Of a stretch of 64,000 nt of DNA, positions 53,801-63,485 are shown one piece after another. The stretch covers positions 1 through 64,000 of the forward strand of contig JALCME010000002.1 in the NCBI GenBank assembly GCA_022648295.1. Direction: 5' to 3'. Within the stretch, counting starts at the first letter, position 1. Each line of letters starts with the position of its first letter. Position numbers and translations under genes: made by a program. The notes under the pieces are model-generated. The model saw nothing but the letters and a program-made list of their open reading frames with translations, had not been told where the DNA came from and made no database searches. The DNA is from Bacteroides sp. Lineage in GTDB: Bacteria > Bacteroidota > Bacteroidia > Bacteroidales > Bacteroidaceae.

Positions 53801-54014
53801 AACAATGGAATTGGGATACACGCTTCCTGCCGGTATGATTCATAAATGGGGGCTGAACAATATACGCCTGAGTGTAAGTGGCATGAACCTGTTTACTTAT
53901 GCACCGGATATGAAAGACTTCGATCCTGAATTGGAATATAAGGAAGACGGATTCGCCGGTGAAGGATACCCTCTCCAACGAATTATTACTGCTGGAATTT
54001 CTATAAACTTTTAA
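50883..54014 (+). CDS. SusC-like TonB-dependent transporter
   Basis: 1043 residues from ATG 50883; an in-frame ATG at 50805 lies upstream of the promoter and is rejected. Signal peptide [20 protein letters not shown] to about VAG. A carboxypeptidase-like domain ([22 protein letters not shown]) is followed by the TonB box region ([15 protein letters not shown]), the plug ([42 protein letters not shown] core) and a barrel ending in AGISINF. No STN domain is present, consistent with HTCS rather than sigma/FecR control. It imports oligosaccharide across the outer membrane with the SusD protein encoded 11 bases downstream. Confidence 0.96.
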   Translation: [1043 protein letters not shown]

Positions 54015-54025
54015 ATCGATAGACT

Positions 54026-55711
54026 ATGAAACGTTTGTTTTTCGCTATAACACTATTATTGGCATTTATATGTTCATCGTGCAGTGACTATCTGGATACT
54101 GTACCCGGAGACAAGTACGATGATAACACTATTTGGTCCAATCCAAGTCTGGTCCAGAGCTTTGTCTATAAAATCTATTTGGGAATCCCCTATCCTTATC
54201 AATGGTATATGAGTGCTTCGCTGGTCGATGAAGCCGTGCCTATTCAAAATGACGGGGTCACTACCCGCGTACTGACCAGTACCATGACGCCGGATGATCA
54301 GGGAGCATTTGTGAATAACTGGGCTACTTGTATGGAAAACTGGTGGTGGAAAGAAGTGTATGCCAATATCAGGGCTTGTAACCTGTTCTTCTCCAAGATA
54401 GAACAGGTGGACTTTACGGACAATGCACTAAAGCAGCAACTCATAGGCGAGGTACATTTTTTGAGAGGTTACTTCTATTATCTCCTCATGGCCCAATACG
54501 GCGGAGTGCCTCTTATTGACCATGTTGTCAATATCGGAGATGATTATAACTTCACCCGGAATACCTTTGAAGAAACCGTCAACTTTATCGTTAATGATCT
54601 GGAAGCGGCGGTTGCCGATGGGAAACTGGACAATCAAACTGATAAGACCCGTGCTACGAAAGGAGCGGCTTATGCCCTCGAATCAAGGGTGCTGCTTTAT
54701 GCGGCAAGTGATCTTTATCATTCCAACGCTTCATGGGCGAATGGTTACGAACATCCAGAGCTGATCGGCTACGTGGGTGGAGACAGGGAAGCTCTTTACA
54801 AAGCGGCTAAGGCTGCTGCAGAGAAAGTCATGGTGTTGGGCTATGATTTATATAAGGGCGACAGTGATCCGATTAAGAATTTCCAGGACCTGTTCTTACA
54901 GATGAGTTCGAGTGAGCAAATCTTTATTACCCAGTATGATAAGCAAACCATGCCTTATTGGGCTACGGATTGGATTGCATGGGTTTGTGGAGCACCTTCT
55001 TATGGCGGATATGCATTGAATCAGGTAACGGCTAATCTGGCGGATGCTTTTGAGAATGCGGATGGAACCAGTTTTGACTTTGCAACGCAGAAAGCGACTC
55101 CTTATGCAGGAAGAGACCCGCGTTTCTATGCTTCGATTTTATATAACGGTGCTTCATGGTATACAAATTCATGGGGGAGTGTGTCTCCTTCGACGATTAA
55201 TATCACCAGCACGGACAGTAATAATGGTAATACCACCGGTTATTATATCCGCAAATTCATTTCACCGTCGGAAAACGACTATTATTATGGTTCAAGACAA
55301 CCGGAGCCTTATATTCAGATCCGTTATGCAGAAGTGCTGTTAAACTATGCGGAAGCTTGCCTGGGACTTGGAGAAGAACCTTTGGCACGTGGTGTTATGG
55401 ACCAGATACGTGAACGGGCCGGGATGCCGGATGTACCGGATACGGAAACCGGGGCAGCTTTGTTAGCTCGCTATCGCAATGAACGCCGTGTGGAATTGGC
55501 ATGGGAAGGACATCGCTTCTTCGATGTGCGCCGGTGGATGATTGCTCCCGAAGCCTATGTAGCGGCAAGGGGAGTGAAAGTGGAGAACGGAGCCTATAAG
55601 GAGTTTGATTTTGAAGACCGGGCATGGAACAATAGCCATTATCTGATTCCTATTGCACGTACCGAGATTCAAAAAGATCCGGCTTTGATTCAGAATCCAA
55701 TCTATAAATAA
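54026..55711 (+). CDS. SusD/RagB-family outer-membrane lipoprotein
   Basis: 561 residues. Lipoprotein signal ends at FICSSCSDYLDT. RagB/SusD landmarks are IGEVHFLRGYFYYLLMAQYGGVPLI, EETVNFIVNDLEAAV, TKGAAYALESRVLLYAASDLY and the C-terminal RYAEVLLNYAEACLGLGE with RNERRVELAWEGHRFFDVRRW. It binds glycan at the cell surface as the lid of the SusC channel. It starts 11 bases after SusC. Confidence 0.96.
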   Translation: MKRLFFAITLLLAFICSSCSDYLDTVPGDKYDDNTIWSNPSLVQSFVYKIYLGIPYPYQWYMSASLVDEAVPIQNDGVTTRVLTSTMTPDDQGAFVNNWATCMENWWWKEVYANIRACNLFFSKIEQVDFTDNALKQQLIGEVHFLRGYFYYLLMAQYGGVPLIDHVVNIGDDYNFTRNTFEETVNFIVNDLEAAVADGKLDNQTDKTRATKGAAYALESRVLLYAASDLYHSNASWANGYEHPELIGYVGGDREALYKAAKAAAEKVMVLGYDLYKGDSDPIKNFQDLFLQMSSSEQIFITQYDKQTMPYWATDWIAWVCGAPSYGGYALNQVTANLADAFENADGTSFDFATQKATPYAGRDPRFYASILYNGASWYTNSWGSVSPSTINITSTDSNNGNTTGYYIRKFISPSENDYYYGSRQPEPYIQIRYAEVLLNYAEACLGLGEEPLARGVMDQIRERAGMPDVPDTETGAALLARYRNERRVELAWEGHRFFDVRRWMIAPEAYVAARGVKVENGAYKEFDFEDRAWNNSHYLIPIARTEIQKDPALIQNPIYK

Positions 55712-55736
55712 AGCGTATCTGTAAGGGAAGTAAGCA

Positions 55737-58199
55737 ATGCACGGAATAGACTTTAAATACGGGATAATTTGTTTCATGCTCTCCTTATGTCTGGGAGGAT
55801 GCCAGGGACTGAAGAAGTTACCTGACAGGAAACAATGCCTGGATGAGGGATGGTATTTCTGTCTGGAGGGAGATACCATATCCTCTCCCTCTTCTACCGA
55901 TTGGTCGTGGAGAAGAGTGGACCTGCCTCATGACTGGAGCATTGAAACGCTTTCCGGACAGGCAAGGGGGGTGACATGCGGACCGTTTACCCGCCGGAGT
56001 GCGGGAGGAAAGTCCACCGGATATACAGCCGGTGGCACGGGATGGTATGCGCGGACATTTGTCATACCCGAAGAAGAAGCGGATCAACTGCACTTCCTTT
56101 ACTTTGAAGGAGCGTATATGGAAACAGAGGTGTGGGTCAACGGAAAGAAGCTTGGTTATCATCCCAATGGGTATACTTCCTTTATTTATGACATTTCTTC
56201 CTGTTGTTTGCCTGCGGGACAAGTGAATACGGTGGTGGTCCGGGTGGTGAACAAAGGGAAAAACTCCCGCTGGTATTCCGGTTCCGGTTTGTATCGGCAT
56301 GTGTGGATGGTGGTGGCAGATCCGTTGCATTTGAAGCATTGGGGTAATTCCGTTTATACTTCGGCTGTTCGGCATGATTCAGCCCGGATACAGGTATCCT
56401 CAACTCTATGTAACCGCTATCAGGAAGATAGAAATGTGGTATGGTCTGTTTCCATCCTGTCTCCCGGTGGCGATGAAGTTGCTTCGTTCACCCGCGGGAC
56501 GAAAGTGCTCTCAGGAAAGAAACAAGAAATATCGGAAACGCTTTTTGTAGAGCATCCGCAGTTGTGGTCGGTTTCCACTCCCGTTCTATATAAGGCCGTG
56601 TTCAACATGGTAAGTGACAGGGGAAAGCTACTGGATCGTAAAGAAATTCCTTTTGGAGTCCGTACCTTGGCGTACGATGCTACCCGGGGTTTCTTGCTTA
56701 ATGGAAAGCCGCTTTTGCTGAAAGGGGGATGTATTCATCACGATAACGGATTTCTGGGCGCGGCAGCCATAGACCGGGCGGAAGTAAGAAAGGTCGAGCT
56801 TCTTAAAAGCAACGGTTTCAATGCGGTGCGCTGTGCCCATAACCCGCCGAGTGAAGCTTTCCTCAATGCTTGCGATACACTCGGGCTATTGGTGATAGAC
56901 GAAGCTTTTGATCAATGGAGAAAACCGAAGAATACAGAAGACTATCATCGTTTCTTTGATCGTTATGCAGCACAGGATGTGGCTTCCATGGTCTTGCGAG
57001 ATAGAAATCATCCGTCCATTTGTATGTGGAGCATAGGTAATGAAATACAGGAGCGTTCGGACTCTTCGGGTATTTGTATTGCACGGCATTTGAAAGAGGT
57101 GGTCCGGCGTTACGATAAGACTCGTCCCGTAACCGCTGCCGTGAATGACTATTGGGATAATCCCCGGCTCTCCTGGTCGCAGGATTCGAAAAGGGCGTTT
57201 TCCACACTAGATGTGTGCGGTTATAATTACATGGGATATGAATATGAAAGTGACCACAACCGTTTCCCGAAGCGTGTGATGTTTGGCAGTGAATCGGTGG
57301 CAGGTGAATCCGCTACTTATTGGGACATGGTGGAAAAGTATCCTTATGTTATCGGTGACTTTGTATGGACGGCTCTTGATTATTTGGGAGAAGCGGGAAT
57401 AGGGCATGCATTGGAGCTGAAAGAAAAGGAAGAGAATCCCCAGTTTATGGCGTGGCCGTGGTTCAATGCCTGGTGTGGTGATATTGATTTATGCGGAGAT
57501 AAGAAACCGCAGTCTTATTATCGCGATGTGGTATGGAACAGAAGTCCGATAGCCGTTTGTGTACGTCCCCCGGTGGAAAAGGGTAAAGTGGAGAAGGTCA
57601 GTTATTGGGGGTGGACGGATGAATATCCATCCTGGTGCTGGAATAGTTTCCCGAATCAAAAGATGACCGTCCATGTGTACAGTCGGGCTGATTCCGTCCG
57701 TCTCTATCTGAACAACCGTTTGATGGGGGAAAAGCAAGTCGGAGGGCAAAAGGAATTTACTTCTACTTTTGAGGTGGAATATATACCCGGAATACTTAAA
57801 GCTGTCAACGTAGTGAAAGGCAGGGAAACGGAGAGTTGCGTGTTGACTACTCCCGGTGAGGCTTATTCTTTATGTCTGGTAGCGGATAGAACCCGCTTGT
57901 CCGCCGATCGCAATGACTTGGCGTACGTACATATACTTTTGGTCGACCGGAAGGGAAATGTGATCAGTGATAGTCAGGCGAAGATTAAATTAAGTGTTAG
58001 CGGGGCTGGAACGCTTGCCGGTTCAGGCAATGCTTCTCCTACGGATATGGAGAGTTTCCGTTCCGATACTCCCCGTTTATATAGGGGAAGGGCTTTGGCT
58101 ATTCTCCGTTCGTCAGGGAAACCGGGTGAAATTCGTTTAGTTGTCACTTCACCGGGTATCAGGCAGGCGGCGTTAAAAATAGAGGTAAATAAGAAATGA
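55737..58199 (+). CDS. GH2 family beta-galactosidase-like enzyme
   Basis: 820 residues. Lipoprotein signal (LSLCLGGCQG, Cys22). Residues 35-200 are the sugar-binding jelly roll (VDLPHDWSIE, GTGWYARTF, VWVNGKKLGYHPNGYTSF), 210-310 the Ig-like domain, 310-580 the barrel with HPSICMWSIGNEIQER (acid/base Glu436) and VMFGSESVAG (nucleophile Glu519), and the C-terminus has DUF4982-like and Ig-like domains. The family cuts beta-linked galactose, glucuronic acid or mannose. Neighbouring GH43 and GH35 genes make galactose most likely. Its stop overlaps the next start by four bases. Confidence 0.92.
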   Translation: MHGIDFKYGIICFMLSLCLGGCQGLKKLPDRKQCLDEGWYFCLEGDTISSPSSTDWSWRRVDLPHDWSIETLSGQARGVTCGPFTRRSAGGKSTGYTAGGTGWYARTFVIPEEEADQLHFLYFEGAYMETEVWVNGKKLGYHPNGYTSFIYDISSCCLPAGQVNTVVVRVVNKGKNSRWYSGSGLYRHVWMVVADPLHLKHWGNSVYTSAVRHDSARIQVSSTLCNRYQEDRNVVWSVSILSPGGDEVASFTRGTKVLSGKKQEISETLFVEHPQLWSVSTPVLYKAVFNMVSDRGKLLDRKEIPFGVRTLAYDATRGFLLNGKPLLLKGGCIHHDNGFLGAAAIDRAEVRKVELLKSNGFNAVRCAHNPPSEAFLNACDTLGLLVIDEAFDQWRKPKNTEDYHRFFDRYAAQDVASMVLRDRNHPSICMWSIGNEIQERSDSSGICIARHLKEVVRRYDKTRPVTAAVNDYWDNPRLSWSQDSKRAFSTLDVCGYNYMGYEYESDHNRFPKRVMFGSESVAGESATYWDMVEKYPYVIGDFVWTALDYLGEAGIGHALELKEKEENPQFMAWPWFNAWCGDIDLCGDKKPQSYYRDVVWNRSPIAVCVRPPVEKGKVEKVSYWGWTDEYPSWCWNSFPNQKMTVHVYSRADSVRLYLNNRLMGEKQVGGQKEFTSTFEVEYIPGILKAVNVVKGRETESCVLTTPGEAYSLCLVADRTRLSADRNDLAYVHILLVDRKGNVISDSQAKIKLSVSGAGTLAGSGNASPTDMESFRSDTPRLYRGRALAILRSSGKPGEIRLVVTSPGIRQAALKIEVNKK

Positions 58200-59260
58200 A
58201 TAGGGAATATTTAATAAAGAAATCAATGGGAATAAAGTCAAATATATTCTTGGGTATTGTTGTTATATTGATGATGGCATCGTGCCAGCATACTTCCAAC
58301 CGGGAGCATTATATTACTTCCGGTCAGGCATGGTTGGATACGGATAGCAGTTTAATCAATGCTCATGGAGGAGGTGTTCTCTATTATAAAGGTCTCTATT
58401 ATTGGTATGGGGAATATAAAGGAGATTCCACTTACCGGTTGGAACAGGTGGATACGTGGGAATGTTGGCGGGCCGATGCCCGGGGCGTTTCCTGCTACTC
58501 ATCACCTGACCTTTCCAACTGGAAGTTTGAAGGAATTGTATTGAAACCAGTTAAGGAAGATCACTCATCGGACCTTCATCCCTCACAGGTGATGGAGCGT
58601 CCGAAAGTGATCTATAATGAAAAGACGGGAAAGTTCGTCTTGTGGATGCATGTGGATAGTCCCGATTACGGAAAGGGGATGGCGGGTGTTGCCGTAGCGG
58701 ACCGCCCTACGGGACCTTTCCGTTATCTGGGTTCACTCAAACCGAACGGCTTTGACTGTCGTGACCAAACCTTGTTTAAGGATACCGATGGAAAAGCCTA
58801 TCATATTTGTTCCACTGATTGGAATAAGAGTTTGATGGTGAGTCTGCTGAGTGATGATTATACCAAACCTTCAGGGCAGTACAAACGCATACTCGTGGGA
58901 CAAAAGCGTGAAGCTCCTGCGGTGTTTAAGCGGAACGGTACTTATTATTTGCTCACTTCAGGCTGTACCGGATGGGATCCTAATGAAGCGTCGTATGCCA
59001 CGGCGGATTCTCTTATGGGAGAATGGCGGATACAGGGAAATCCCTGCAAAGGTCCGAAAGCTGATAAAACATTCGATGCACAGAGCACTTTTGTTTTAAA
59101 GATTGAGGGGCAGGATCGCTATATTGCCATGTTTGACCGGTGGAATAAGCAAGATCTTATACATTCTTCGTATATTTGGTTGCCAATAGACTTCGATGGT
59201 GGTGAAATGACCATTGAATGGAAAGATAGGTGGAACTTGAATTTGGGAAACACTAAATAA
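58196..59260 (+). CDS. GH43 subfamily 24-like exo-beta-1,3-galactanase
   Basis: 354 residues with lipoprotein signal (MMASCQH, Cys30); an alternative start is 58226. The five-bladed propeller begins INAHGGGVLYYKGLYYWYGE and contains VMERPKVIY (Glu134), REAPAVFKRNGTYYLLTSGCTGW (Glu239, proposed acid) and FDAQSTFVL (Gln296). In characterised GH43_24 exo-beta-1,3-galactanases the normal catalytic Asp is missing and a Gln at this point assists catalysis, and the pattern here matches. Such enzymes peel galactose or side-chain-bearing units from beta-1,3-galactan backbones of type II arabinogalactan. It is coupled by a four-base overlap to GH2. Confidence 0.85.
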   Translation: MNREYLIKKSMGIKSNIFLGIVVILMMASCQHTSNREHYITSGQAWLDTDSSLINAHGGGVLYYKGLYYWYGEYKGDSTYRLEQVDTWECWRADARGVSCYSSPDLSNWKFEGIVLKPVKEDHSSDLHPSQVMERPKVIYNEKTGKFVLWMHVDSPDYGKGMAGVAVADRPTGPFRYLGSLKPNGFDCRDQTLFKDTDGKAYHICSTDWNKSLMVSLLSDDYTKPSGQYKRILVGQKREAPAVFKRNGTYYLLTSGCTGWDPNEASYATADSLMGEWRIQGNPCKGPKADKTFDAQSTFVLKIEGQDRYIAMFDRWNKQDLIHSSYIWLPIDFDGGEMTIEWKDRWNLNLGNTK

Positions 59261-59267
59261 CAAGAAT

Positions 59268-62042
59268 ATGAAATCTAATCTGGAAAGCAGGCTTGTCTGT
59301 CTTATCGCTGTTTTAATGCTTCTTATTGTTCCAGGGCATGTCAACGCGCAGCAGGTACACCGCTTTGATGTAACGAAATCGTTTGAGAAGCCTTTGAGCG
59401 GGCACTTTAAAATGGGTGATCCGGATGGTCGAAATGCGGATATCGTATTAAACAGCCGGTATCTGACTATTAAGGGCACTCCCGTTTTACCGGTTATGGG
59501 CGAATGCCACTTCTCACGGATTAAGCCCGCTCATTGGAAGGATGTCATTTTGAAGATGAAGGCTTGCGGCATTAATATTATATCGACTTATGTCTTTTGG
59601 AACCGTCATGAAGAGATTGAGGGACAGTTCGACTGGGAAGGAGAGAAGAGCCTGAGGGCGTTTGTTGAGCTTTGCCGTGACAACGGGCTGTTTGTCTTTT
59701 TGAGAATCGGTCCCTGGGCACATGGGGAAGCACGCAACGGAGGTACTCCGGATTGGATATTACGAAAGAAATTTATTAAGGACCGTTCGGACGATGTGGT
59801 GTATCAGCATTATGTGGAACGGTACTTCTCACAAATAGCATCACAGGTTAAGGGACTGTTTTATAAGGATGGTGGTAATATCATCGGCATCCAGCTTGAA
59901 AATGAGTATTGGCATGCCAAAGCGGGAGAGGCACATATTCTGTGGCTCAAAGATACAGCGTTGAAGCTGGGCATGGACGTGCCCATCTACACGGTTACCG
60001 GTTGGGGAGACGGTTCTGTTCCTCCTTATCAGGTAATACCTTTATGGGGTGCATATCCCGATGCACCATGGGCGGAACATGTGAACAGGGAATTCCAGTT
60101 TGGCAATTTCCAGTTCGACTCCTTTAGAGATAATGAGCACATCGGGAACGACCAGATTAAACGTAAGGATGTGTATATGAGCTATAACGATTATCCGTTC
60201 TTTACTTGTGAGATGGGTGTCGGCATTCAGAACACTTACCACCGACGTCTGGTGATTAGCCCCATAGACGGGTTGGGGATGATAACGGCTAAACTGGGAT
60301 CGGGAAGCAACTTGTTGGGATATTATGTCTTTAGCGGAGGAACACAGTTCAGGGGAATGCTTCATCCCACGGCGGAAGATCAGGATGAAACCGGCTATTG
60401 GACCCGTGTACCCGCAAAATCGTATGACTTTCAGGCCGCGATACGGGAATCGGGGGAATTGTCGGAAGCTTATAAGCAGGTGAAGAAGCTCCACTATTTT
60501 GTAGATGATTTCGGCCCGGTACTGGCTCCGATGTCTCCGGTTATCGGAAAGGCTAAGGAAGGGGAACTGCAAACAGCAGTGCGTTCAGACGGTAAGTCAG
60601 GTTTCTTATTCGGCATTCATTATGCGCGCTATCAGGTTCGTTCCGTAAGCCGGAATAATCGTTTTCTGGTTCGATTGAAAGCGGAAACGATTGAGTTTCC
60701 GGAGAAAAGTGTGGATATTGCCGACAGTACTATCTTTATCTGGCCGTTTAATCTGGAGATGAAAGGTGCTGTGTTGAAATATGCCACGGCACAGCTTATC
60801 AATACTTCCGGATCGGATTACTTCTTTTTCCAGAACAAGCGGATTCCGGTGGAAATGGCTTTCGCTGCTTCCGGTATAGAGCGGATAGACGTTCCCGGAC
60901 AGTCTTGGGCGAAAGTGGAGAAGAAGCAGGATCGCTTCGTGGTATCCGATATGAAACCGGGAGCTCGGTGTAAGGTGGTGCTTCGGTTAAAAGACGGAAG
61001 CGTCAGGACTATTTTTGTATTGACAGAAGAAGAGGCTGATAACTATTGGTCATTTATGGTGGATGGACATAAAGAGTGTTATATTACTCCGGCTGGCATG
61101 TATGCCGCTAAAGAGGGTGTCTTTGCTTATTCCGATAAGCCTGAAATAAAGATAAGTCGTTTGAGTCCGTCCGGTGCATTTGAGGATACCTTGATTCAAG
61201 TGCCTGTCGTAACTCCGAAGGTGGTATTAACTCCCCGTTCTTTACTTTCCGGTGCTTCCTGGCTGGAGAGCGGGAACTTCAAACAAATTCCGGCAAGGCA
61301 ACAACTGTTCCACCGTTTCTTCTTTAAGGAATTTAGCCTTGAGAATCCTTCGGCTTTCCGAAAGGTGACTTTCTACCTTTACCCGGAAACAGCGGGAAGG
61401 GTGAGCCTGAACGGACATTGGGTGGAACAGGACTTGCATCCGGGAAGACTGAATGCTCTTGATTTGACAGGATATGTGACGAAAGGGGAGAATAAATTGC
61501 TTCTGGCTTTTCCTTATGAAGAAGGAATGCACCGGTTTGCCGGACGTATTTGTGTGGAATACATGAACTATGACCGGATCAATATACTCACAGACTCCAG
61601 CTGGCTGAAAACAGATATGTATAGTTATCCTTCTCCGTTGAAATCATTCCCCCGTCCTGTGCCGGCAAAACTGGTGGAAACGCCGGACTTTGCCGATAGC
61701 CTTGCTTCTGATAAATTTAGAGAATGGGATGTCAGCATACCGCTTGACGTGTTTAAAGGGGTGGATGAGACCTATTTGCATCTTCGCTATACGGGTGACC
61801 GGGCGGAATTGTATAATGACTATATGCTGTCTGATGATGATTTTAATTCCAATGTACCTTGGCATATCGGACTGGGGCGCCAGGAGTATGGGGTTGCAGG
61901 TAAAACCATGAGACTTGTGGTCTATCCTTTGAAACCTTCGGAAAAGATCTTTTTTGATGTGTCGCCTGCTTCAGGTTCATCTAATCAATGTACCGTTAAG
62001 CAGTTTCAAGTGATTCCTGAATATAGAGTTAAAGTAAAATAG
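59268..62042 (+). CDS. GH35 family beta-galactosidase
   Basis: 924 residues with signal peptide (to about HVNAQ). The barrel holds the GH35 signatures: PVMGECHFSRIKPAHW, STYVFWNRHEEIEGQFDWEG, FVFLRIGPWAHGEARNGG, IIGIQLENEYWH (acid/base Glu213) and PFFTCEMGVGIQ (nucleophile Glu315). The long C-terminal half carries beta-sandwich domains with jelly-roll features. It would release terminal beta-galactose in the periplasm. It starts 7 bases after GH43 and ends 2 bases before the esterase gene. Confidence 0.94.
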   Translation: MKSNLESRLVCLIAVLMLLIVPGHVNAQQVHRFDVTKSFEKPLSGHFKMGDPDGRNADIVLNSRYLTIKGTPVLPVMGECHFSRIKPAHWKDVILKMKACGINIISTYVFWNRHEEIEGQFDWEGEKSLRAFVELCRDNGLFVFLRIGPWAHGEARNGGTPDWILRKKFIKDRSDDVVYQHYVERYFSQIASQVKGLFYKDGGNIIGIQLENEYWHAKAGEAHILWLKDTALKLGMDVPIYTVTGWGDGSVPPYQVIPLWGAYPDAPWAEHVNREFQFGNFQFDSFRDNEHIGNDQIKRKDVYMSYNDYPFFTCEMGVGIQNTYHRRLVISPIDGLGMITAKLGSGSNLLGYYVFSGGTQFRGMLHPTAEDQDETGYWTRVPAKSYDFQAAIRESGELSEAYKQVKKLHYFVDDFGPVLAPMSPVIGKAKEGELQTAVRSDGKSGFLFGIHYARYQVRSVSRNNRFLVRLKAETIEFPEKSVDIADSTIFIWPFNLEMKGAVLKYATAQLINTSGSDYFFFQNKRIPVEMAFAASGIERIDVPGQSWAKVEKKQDRFVVSDMKPGARCKVVLRLKDGSVRTIFVLTEEEADNYWSFMVDGHKECYITPAGMYAAKEGVFAYSDKPEIKISRLSPSGAFEDTLIQVPVVTPKVVLTPRSLLSGASWLESGNFKQIPARQQLFHRFFFKEFSLENPSAFRKVTFYLYPETAGRVSLNGHWVEQDLHPGRLNALDLTGYVTKGENKLLLAFPYEEGMHRFAGRICVEYMNYDRINILTDSSWLKTDMYSYPSPLKSFPRPVPAKLVETPDFADSLASDKFREWDVSIPLDVFKGVDETYLHLRYTGDRAELYNDYMLSDDDFNSNVPWHIGLGRQEYGVAGKTMRLVVYPLKPSEKIFFDVSPASGSSNQCTVKQFQVIPEYRVKVK

Positions 62043-62044
62043 AT

Positions 62045-63478
62045 ATGAAAAGAATTGTTCTTATTAATTTAGTGTTACTGGTTTGTTCTTTCTTGTCTGC
62101 ACAGGATTTTAAAGTTGCCGATATATTCAGCGATGATATGGTTTTGCAGCAACAGTCGGATGTACCGGTATGGGGTTGGGCGAAACCGGAAACGGAAGTC
62201 TCAATCCGTACTTCATGGAATGACCGGACCTACGAAGGAAAGGCTGACAGCGAGGGTCGTTGGAAAATCAATATTAAGACTCCGGTAGCCGGTGGACCTT
62301 ATTCCGTGCAGGTGAAAGGTGAAAAGGAATATTCTTTTAAAGAAGTGTGGATTGGCGAAGTTTGGCTGGCCAGCGGGCAATCCAATATGAGTATGCCTTT
62401 GAAGGGGTATTATTGCCAACCGGTGGAAGGTTCGACGGAAGCTATTCTCAATTCGGGAGGGAAACAGATTCACTTTATCAATATTCCGGTGATGGGAGCA
62501 TACAGTCCGCAAAAGGGATTTAAAGCAAAATGGATGGAGGCGTCTCCTCAAACAGTAGCGGATTGTTCGGCAGTGGGCTGGTTCTTTGCTGACTTTCTGC
62601 ATAAACATACCGGAGTACCAATTGGAATAATAAACTCCAGTTATGGAGGTTCAATTGTTGAGGCGTGGATGTCTCCTGCTTCTTGCAAGGAGTTTAAAGA
62701 TATTGAAGTTCCGCCACGGAGTGACCATACGGACCCGGGAGTGAATAATGTGCCCACCGTGCTTTTTAACGGAATGATTGCTCCCGTTGCAGGTTATGCC
62801 ATTCGTGGGGTCATCTGGTATCAGGGAGAAAGCAATATCTTCAATGTTCCGCGTTACGCGCGTTCCGTTGCATCAATGGTGAAGGGATGGAGAACATTAT
62901 GGGGATGCGGCGAGTTCCCCTTCTATTTTACCCAGATAGCTCCCTATGATTATAAACAATGGAACTTCTTCACTCCTCAGTGGCCGGAGATTTCCGCCTA
63001 TTTACGTGAGGCGCAGTTGAAGAGTCTGGACTTGATTCCCAATAGCGCGATGGCTGTTTTAATGGACATCGGGGAATCCCGCATGATTCACCCCAGACAT
63101 AAAAAGGAAGTGGGCGACCGCTTGGGTATGCTTGCTTTGAGCAAAACTTACGGGGTGAAGGGTTTTGAGGCTGAAAGTCCCCGTTATGATCACATGGAAG
63201 TAAAGGGGGATAAAGCAATTATCCACTTCTCCAATCAGTTTGCCGGGCTTACTTCTTATGGAAAGCCTTTGGAACTGTTTGAGATTGCCGGTGAAAATCG
63301 TGTCTTCCAGCAGGCAGATGCTTATATTGATGAGTCGAATGGCACAGTGGTGGTCTCTTCCAAACTGGTGAGCGTGCCTAAGGCAGTGAGATATGCTTTC
63401 AAGAATGATGTAAAGGGAGAATTATTCGGAACGGGAGGACTTCCGGTTTCTTCTTTCAGAACAGATAATTGGGAATAA
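62045..63478 (+). CDS. SASA-type carbohydrate esterase (sialate O-acetylesterase-like)
   Basis: 477 residues with a signal peptide (to about FLSAQ). An N-terminal beta-domain (about 22-100) is followed by the SGNH-type esterase: WLASGQSNMSMP (Ser113), IGIINSSYGGSIVEAW, IRGVIWYQGESN (the family hallmark) and MDIGESRMIHPRHKKEVGDRLG with the catalytic His. Such proteins remove O-acetyl groups from sugars, and in PULs they expose acetylated glycans to the glycosidases. The true substrate need not be sialic acid. Confidence 0.88.
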   Translation: MKRIVLINLVLLVCSFLSAQDFKVADIFSDDMVLQQQSDVPVWGWAKPETEVSIRTSWNDRTYEGKADSEGRWKINIKTPVAGGPYSVQVKGEKEYSFKEVWIGEVWLASGQSNMSMPLKGYYCQPVEGSTEAILNSGGKQIHFINIPVMGAYSPQKGFKAKWMEASPQTVADCSAVGWFFADFLHKHTGVPIGIINSSYGGSIVEAWMSPASCKEFKDIEVPPRSDHTDPGVNNVPTVLFNGMIAPVAGYAIRGVIWYQGESNIFNVPRYARSVASMVKGWRTLWGCGEFPFYFTQIAPYDYKQWNFFTPQWPEISAYLREAQLKSLDLIPNSAMAVLMDIGESRMIHPRHKKEVGDRLGMLALSKTYGVKGFEAESPRYDHMEVKGDKAIIHFSNQFAGLTSYGKPLELFEIAGENRVFQQADAYIDESNGTVVVSSKLVSVPKAVRYAFKNDVKGELFGTGGLPVSSFRTDNWE

Positions 63479-63485
63479 ATACGAA

